Shown here in pieces: positions 14,216-18,139 of a DNA stretch of 18,139 bases; position 1 is the first letter of the stretch; the number at the start of each line of letters is the position of its first letter. This stretch comes from Pseudomonadota bacterium (GTDB lineage Bacteria > Pseudomonadota > Gammaproteobacteria > Burkholderiales > Nitrosomonadaceae). Below the pieces are notes generated by a model. That model had not been told where the DNA came from and did no database searches. It worked only from the letters and a program-made list of their open reading frames with translations. Made by a program: the position numbers and the translations under genes. The DNA is taken from positions 1 through 18,139 of the forward strand of contig JAFEEV010000232.1 of NCBI GenBank assembly GCA_018240935.1, read 5' to 3'.

Positions 14216-14542
14216 CTAGTCCGTTTTTCGAGAAGCTTTTTCTGCAATTCCGGAAACACCTTCGCGTCTTTCCAGTTCCCGCAGAACATCGTCCGGTGTT
14301 AATCCGTGGTGGGCGAGCAGTACCAAACAATGAAACCACAAATCGGCGGTTTCATAAATGACTTGGTTGGTGTCGCCGTCTTTCGATGCCATCAATGTTT
14401 CGGCGGATTCTTCCGCAATTTTTTTGAGTATCTTATCTTGGCCGCCGCGCAGCAGTTTGGCGACGTACGAGCTGTTCGCATCGGCTGTTTTGCGCGCTTC
14501 GATGGTTTCCGCGAGGCGATGAAGTATTGATGTGTCCGTCAT
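14216..14542 (-). CDS. hisE: Phosphoribosyl-ATP pyrophosphatase
   Basis: HisE removes pyrophosphate from phosphoribosyl-ATP, the second step of histidine synthesis. The 108-aa product is an all-helical MazG-like enzyme with the expected metal-binding pattern KKIAEESAETLMASK followed by YETADLWFHCLVLL. The frame is open to 14593, but the ATG at 14542 overlaps the hisI stop as ATGA and gives the usual length. In enterobacteria hisI and hisE are fused; here they are separate but translationally coupled. Confidence 0.96.
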   Translation of the reverse strand: MTDTSILHRLAETIEARKTADANSSYVAKLLRGGQDKILKKIAEESAETLMASKDGDTNQVIYETADLWFHCLVLLAHHGLTPDDVLRELERREGVSGIAEKASRKTD

Positions 14543-14931
14543 TTGATGTAGATTTCTTCCGGATTTTTGACCACGGGCGCTGCAACTACCCATTCATTGC
14601 CTTCCAGCTTCTGGAAGAAACAACTGTGCCGCCCGGTATGACAGGCGATTCCACCGGTTTGTTCGACCATGAGCAACAGCACATCTTCGTCGCAATCCAG
14701 GTAAATTTCCTTCACTTTTTGGGTGTGACCGGATTCTTCGCCTTTATGCCACAGTTTTTTGCGCGAACGCGACCAGTATATGGCTTCACCTTTTTCCACA
14801 GTCAGTTTGAGCGCATCGCGATTCATCCACGCCACCATGAGGATTTTTCCGCTTCCCGCTTCCTGAGCGATCACCGGAATCAGTCCGTCTTCCGGCCAAT
14901 TGATTTTGCCAAGCCAAGTGTCAGGGAGCAT
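14539..14931 (-). CDS. hisI: Phosphoribosyl-AMP cyclohydrolase
   Basis: HisI opens the adenine ring of phosphoribosyl-AMP, the third step of histidine synthesis. The 130-aa product carries the zinc-site cysteines in YLDCDEDVLLLMVEQTGGIA followed by CHTGRHSCFF, and the phrase MVAWMNRDAL near the start is standard. A TTG at 14955 could extend it by eight residues; I prefer the ATG at 14931, which gives the usual family length, although neither site has a strong ribosome binding site. Its stop overlaps the hisE start. Confidence 0.95.
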   Translation of the reverse strand: MLPDTWLGKINWPEDGLIPVIAQEAGSGKILMVAWMNRDALKLTVEKGEAIYWSRSRKKLWHKGEESGHTQKVKEIYLDCDEDVLLLMVEQTGGIACHTGRHSCFFQKLEGNEWVVAAPVVKNPEEIYIK

Positions 14932-14982
14932 AAGTTGAGCGCTCTGTCCGTTCAATTATCGATTTTTCCCGTAATTTTAACA

Positions 14983-15759
14983 TTATAACCGCACTTCGAT
15001 GCCATGCTGCGCCATATACTGTTTGGCTTGTTGTACGGTAAATTCGCCGTAGTGAAAGATACTGGCGGCTAATACCGCGTCTGCATGCCCTTGCAAAATG
15101 CCGTCGACCAGATGATCCAAATTACCAACGCCGCCGCTGGCGATCACCGGAATATCGATGGCGTCCGATACCGCGCGTGTCAAAGCGATATCAAAGCCGT
15201 TACGGGTGCCGTCGCGATCCATACTGGTAAGTAAAATTTCACCGGCGCCGAGCGCTTGCATTTTGACCGCCCATTCGATGGCATCGATGCCGGTTGCCTT
15301 GCGCCCGCCGTGGGTGAAAACTTCCCAGCGCGGCGCGCCGCCATCGGGCGAATGGACTCGTTTGGCGTCGATCGCCACGACAATACACTGTGCACCGTAA
15401 TGATCGGATGCGTCCGCAACCAATTGCGGATTGAGCACGGCGGAAGTGTTGATGCTGACTTTGTCGGCGCCGGCATTGAGTAACCGGCGGACATCCGCCA
15501 CCTGGCGCACGCCGCCGCCGACGGTGAGTGGAATGAATACTTGCGCCGCGACATCTTCAATGATGTGCAGAATCAGGTCGCGATTATCCGAACTGGCGGT
15601 GATGTCGAGGAAGGTAAGTTCGTCCGCGCCTTGCTCATCGTAACGGCGCGAAATTTCCACCGGATCGCCTGCATCGCGCAGTTCAACGAAGTTGACGCCT
15701 TTGACCACGCGTCCATTGGTGACGTCCAGGCATGGAATGATACGTTTAGCGAGGCTCAT
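14983..15759 (-). CDS. hisF: Imidazole glycerol phosphate synthase, cyclase subunit
   Basis: HisF takes ammonia delivered by HisH and converts PRFAR to imidazole glycerol phosphate and AICAR. The 258-aa (beta-alpha)8 barrel has both catalytic aspartates, D12 in IIPCLDV and D131 in VVAIDAKR, plus phosphate-binding GGGV and ASGGVGN. Length and start are standard. It follows hisA by 75 bases and precedes hisI by 51; no clear ribosome binding site is seen before its ATG. Confidence 0.97.
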   Translation of the reverse strand: MSLAKRIIPCLDVTNGRVVKGVNFVELRDAGDPVEISRRYDEQGADELTFLDITASSDNRDLILHIIEDVAAQVFIPLTVGGGVRQVADVRRLLNAGADKVSINTSAVLNPQLVADASDHYGAQCIVVAIDAKRVHSPDGGAPRWEVFTHGGRKATGIDAIEWAVKMQALGAGEILLTSMDRDGTRNGFDIALTRAVSDAIDIPVIASGGVGNLDHLVDGILQGHADAVLAASIFHYGEFTVQQAKQYMAQHGIEVRL

Positions 15760-15834
15760 CGGATTTTAAAGCCGTTGGGAATAAAAAAGCGGGAATTAAT
15801 AGAAATGAAATAATGGCGAATTGCGCGATCACGA

Positions 15835-16590
15835 TCAAGAGAGGCCATTATCCTTACTGATTTTGTCGGCCAAAACCTGCGCTTCCTTGAAGTTCAGCGA
15901 TCCTTCATAAATAGCGCGGCCCGTGATGGCGCCTATGATGCCTTCCGACTCGATTTCGCACAGCTTGTGAATGTCATCGATGTTGGTGATGCCGCCGCTG
16001 GCGATCACCGGTATGGTCAGTTGCCGCGCCAATTCGACAGTCGCCTTGATGTTGACGCCGTTGAGCATGCCGTCGCGGCCGATGTCCGTGTAGATAATCG
16101 CTTCCACGCCGTAACCTTCAAATTTCTTCGCCAGATCGATGACATCGTGTCCGGTAACCTTGGACCAGCCGTCGACCGCGACCTTGCCTTCCTTGGCATC
16201 CAGTCCGACCATGATCTGCCCCGGAAAGGCATTGCAGGCATCCTGCAGAAATCCGGGTATTTTGATCGCGGCGGTACCGATAATGATGTACGTGATGCCG
16301 TCGTCGAGATAACGTTCGATCGTGTCGAGATCGCGAATGCCGCCACCCAGCTGAATCGGGATCTGATCATCCAGAGCCTCGACAATTTCACGAATCGCCG
16401 CTTCATTTCTCGGTTTTCCGGCAAAGGCGCCGTTCAAGTCAACCAAATGAAGCCTGCGTGCGCCTTGCTTTAACCAATGCGCCGCCATCTCGCCGGGTTT
16501 TTCGGAAAATACCGTGGCGTCTTCCATAACCCCTTGTTTGAGCCGGACACAATGTCCATCTTTAAGATCGATTGCGGGAATAATCAGCAT
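15835..16590 (-). CDS. hisA: ProFAR isomerase (phosphoribosylformimino-AICAR ribotide isomerase)
   Basis: HisA carries out the Amadori rearrangement of ProFAR to PRFAR, the substrate of HisF-HisH. The 251-aa barrel shows its half-repeat structure, related to HisF: catalytic D8 in IPAIDLKDG and D131 in VGLDAKEG, phosphate loops GGGIR and ASGGITN, and YTDIGRDGML. Length is typical. It stands between hisH (54 bases upstream) and hisF. Confidence 0.97.
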   Translation of the reverse strand: MLIIPAIDLKDGHCVRLKQGVMEDATVFSEKPGEMAAHWLKQGARRLHLVDLNGAFAGKPRNEAAIREIVEALDDQIPIQLGGGIRDLDTIERYLDDGITYIIIGTAAIKIPGFLQDACNAFPGQIMVGLDAKEGKVAVDGWSKVTGHDVIDLAKKFEGYGVEAIIYTDIGRDGMLNGVNIKATVELARQLTIPVIASGGITNIDDIHKLCEIESEGIIGAITGRAIYEGSLNFKEAQVLADKISKDNGLS

Positions 16591-16644
16591 AACGTAATCA
16601 GAATGGAAAGTTGATTAACAGAGTCAGTTTACTACTATTTGGTT

Positions 16645-17289
16645 TTAGAGATACGGGGTCCATTTAGCAAAATTACTCAACAGGGTTAATCCTGCCAATT
16701 GACTTTTTTCCGGATGGAACTGTACCGCGAAAATGTTATCTTTTGCAACGGCGCAAGTAAATGGAAAAGGATAATGGCTTTGCGCCGCGATGGATGCTGC
16801 ATCCGGCGTTTCGACATAATAACTGTGCACGAAATAAAAGCGCGCATCGGCGGCGATGCCTTCCCATAACGGATGTTTGATAGCCTGATACACTTGATTC
16901 CAGCCCATATGCGGCACTTTCAGTTTCTGTCCGGTTGCGTCGGTCATGGCTGAAGCGGGAAAGCGCACGACTTTTCCGGGCAGAATGTTCAAGGCTTTGA
17001 CATTGCCTTCCTCGCTTTCTTCAAACAACATTTGCAGACCGAGACAGATACCGAGAAAGGGTTTATGAGTGGCTGCCTCAATGACGGCTTCACGTAATCC
17101 GCGCGTTTCGAGTTCATCGATGCAGTTGCGCATGGCGCCTTGTCCGGGAACTACGACGCGGGCGGCTTTACGCACCACATCGGGATCGCTGGTAACGGTT
17201 GTCGTGACAGCGGGGGCTGCATGTTCAAGCGCTTTATGGACGGAACGCAGGTTTCCCATGCCATAGTCAACAATTGCGATATCAGTCAT
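16645..17289 (-). CDS. hisH: Imidazole glycerol phosphate synthase, glutamine amidotransferase subunit
   Basis: HisH splits glutamine and channels ammonia through the HisF barrel. The 214-aa class I amidotransferase has the full triad: C82 in GICLGLQML, H192 and E194 in VQFHPEKS. The oxyanion-region phrase VPGQGAM and VHSYYV are also present. The start MTDIAIVDYGMGNLRSV is canonical, though the ribosome binding site is weak. It follows hisB by 25 bases, as expected of one operon. Confidence 0.97.
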   Translation of the reverse strand: MTDIAIVDYGMGNLRSVHKALEHAAPAVTTTVTSDPDVVRKAARVVVPGQGAMRNCIDELETRGLREAVIEAATHKPFLGICLGLQMLFEESEEGNVKALNILPGKVVRFPASAMTDATGQKLKVPHMGWNQVYQAIKHPLWEGIAADARFYFVHSYYVETPDAASIAAQSHYPFPFTCAVAKDNIFAVQFHPEKSQLAGLTLLSNFAKWTPYL

Positions 17290-17314
17290 ATCGTGTGTTT
17301 AGAGACAAAGTGAC

Positions 17315-17902
17315 TTATAAAGTACCTTTGGTGGATGGAATGATGCCGGAAGCCGCAGGATCATACTCTACCGCCATGCGCAAAGCACGCCCGAATGCTT
17401 TAAAGACTGTTTCCGCCTGATGATGCGCATTTCTTCCGGAAATATTGTCGATATGCAGGGTTATCAAGGCGTGATTGACCAAGCCTTGGAAGAATTCGTG
17501 AAACAGATCGGCATCGAAATCCCCGATGCGCGCCCTGGTGAAATTAACATTGAAGACCAGTCCGGGGCGTCCGGACAAGTCGACGACGACGCGCGATAGC
17601 GCTTCGTCCAGCGGCACGTAAGCGTGACCGTAGCGGCGCAATCCTTTTTTATCCCCGGCGGCTTTGGCAAGCGCTTGGCCGAACGTGATGCCGATATCTT
17701 CGACGGTATGATGGGCATCGATATGTAAGTCGCCTTTTGCGGCAATTTCAAGATCGACCATGCCGTGGCGCGCGATCTGATCGAGCATGTGGTCGAGAAA
17801 CGGCACGCCGGTTTCGAGTGCGGATTTGCCGGTTCCGTCCAAATTCAGATTAATACTGATCTGGGTTTCCAGCGTATTTCGTATGACTTGTGCCCGGCGC
17901 AT
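17315..17902 (-). CDS. hisB: Imidazole glycerol phosphate dehydratase (monofunctional)
   Basis: HisB dehydrates imidazole glycerol phosphate to imidazole acetol phosphate. The 195-aa protein has the manganese-binding histidine repeats: DHML at 37-40, AHHTVED at 63-69 and NAHHQAE at 158-164, plus SGRPG and the C-terminal PSTKG. It lacks the histidinol phosphatase domain fused to HisB in E. coli, so that step must be done by a gene elsewhere. Start and length are standard. Confidence 0.97.
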   Translation of the reverse strand: MRRAQVIRNTLETQISINLNLDGTGKSALETGVPFLDHMLDQIARHGMVDLEIAAKGDLHIDAHHTVEDIGITFGQALAKAAGDKKGLRRYGHAYVPLDEALSRVVVDLSGRPGLVFNVNFTRARIGDFDADLFHEFFQGLVNHALITLHIDNISGRNAHHQAETVFKAFGRALRMAVEYDPAASGIIPSTKGTL

Positions 17903-17946
17903 AAAAAATTATGAATCTTAGATGAAAGCAAGAAAATTGAAGGATT

Positions 17947-18139
17947 CTAAACTGTTTCGCTCAGAATGGCGCGTAATGTTGTGCAAAATTGTGAATTTTC
18001 ATCGGGGGTACCCACGGTTACACGCAAGCAATTTTCCAGTAAGGGATGAGTGTTGTCCAGATTTTTAATCAATATGTTGTGCTGTTTGAGCGCTTGAAAG
18101 ATTCGGCTGGCTGCGTTAACACGAAACAAAATAAAATTG
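17947..18139 (-). CDS. hisC: Histidinol-phosphate aminotransferase, C-terminal fragment (5' end beyond right edge)
   Basis: Sixty-three C-terminal residues are visible, open to the window edge. The segment NFILFRVNAA, then ASRIFQALKQHNILIKNL and ENCLRVTVGTPDENSQF, is the usual end of HisC, a PLP enzyme that transaminates imidazole acetol phosphate to histidinol phosphate. The arginine in CLRVTVG is the conserved substrate-carboxylate or phosphate contact in this fold. The position 44 bases upstream of hisB agrees. The PLP lysine lies outside the window. Confidence 0.9.
   Translation of the reverse strand, partial: NFILFRVNAASRIFQALKQHNILIKNLDNTHPLLENCLRVTVGTPDENSQFCTTLRAILSETV

Noticed and set aside
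1..18139. CRISPR array, tRNA, rRNA, insertion sequence or prophage
   Set aside because: No regularly spaced repeats, no cloverleaf-like sequence with CCA context, no transposase or phage protein motifs were seen on reading the sequence.

Overview
This window looks like chromosomal DNA from a betaproteobacterium, most likely an ammonia oxidiser of the Nitrosomonas type. Two things suggest this. The block hisC-hisB-hisH-hisA-hisF-hisI-hisE-HIT-tatA-tatB-tatC, with hisI and hisE as separate genes, is a typical betaproteobacterial order. The secreted CrtC/AttH-like protein belongs to the family whose first solved structure came from Nitrosomonas europaea (NE1406). The genus is an inference; no rRNA or marker gene is present to prove it.

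Layout. (1) Bases 1-1572, minus strand: the 5' part of a small membrane protein resembling hydroxylaminobenzene mutase (cut by the left edge), a vapB-vapC toxin-antitoxin pair, and a parvulin peptidyl-prolyl isomerase. (2) Bases 1708-6016, plus strand: a tightly coupled three-gene operon (ABC ATPase, 846-aa FtsX-type permease, secreted CrtC/AttH lipocalin-like protein), probably moving lipids or other hydrophobic compounds out of the inner membrane. (3) Bases 6017-6702: a long non-coding stretch holding one very small gene (35 aa, one membrane helix) with a strong ribosome binding site, a possible promoter, a leader hairpin and a large downstream hairpin. (4) Bases 6703-8424, minus strand: a PAS-GGDEF-EAL protein for cyclic-di-GMP turnover, with a possible 70-aa ORF overlapping its start. 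(5) Bases 8777-12063, minus strand: a copper group (glycine-zipper envelope protein, CopA-type Cu+ ATPase with two metal-binding domains, CopZ-type chaperone). (6) Bases 12196-18139, minus strand: tatC, tatB, tatA, a HIT hydrolase and seven histidine biosynthesis genes, running from right to left; hisC is cut by the right edge.

How the genes work together. The his genes cover the middle and late steps of histidine synthesis (HisE and HisI open the ring, HisA isomerises, HisH and HisF form the imidazole, HisB dehydrates, HisC transaminates). The Tat genes encode the complete twin-arginine export translocase. CopA pumps Cu+ from the cytoplasm and CopZ probably hands it over. Most of the window is ordinary housekeeping DNA. 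The least explained part is 6200-6702, with the microprotein and its hairpins. I see no rRNA, tRNA, CRISPR array, insertion sequence or prophage gene.
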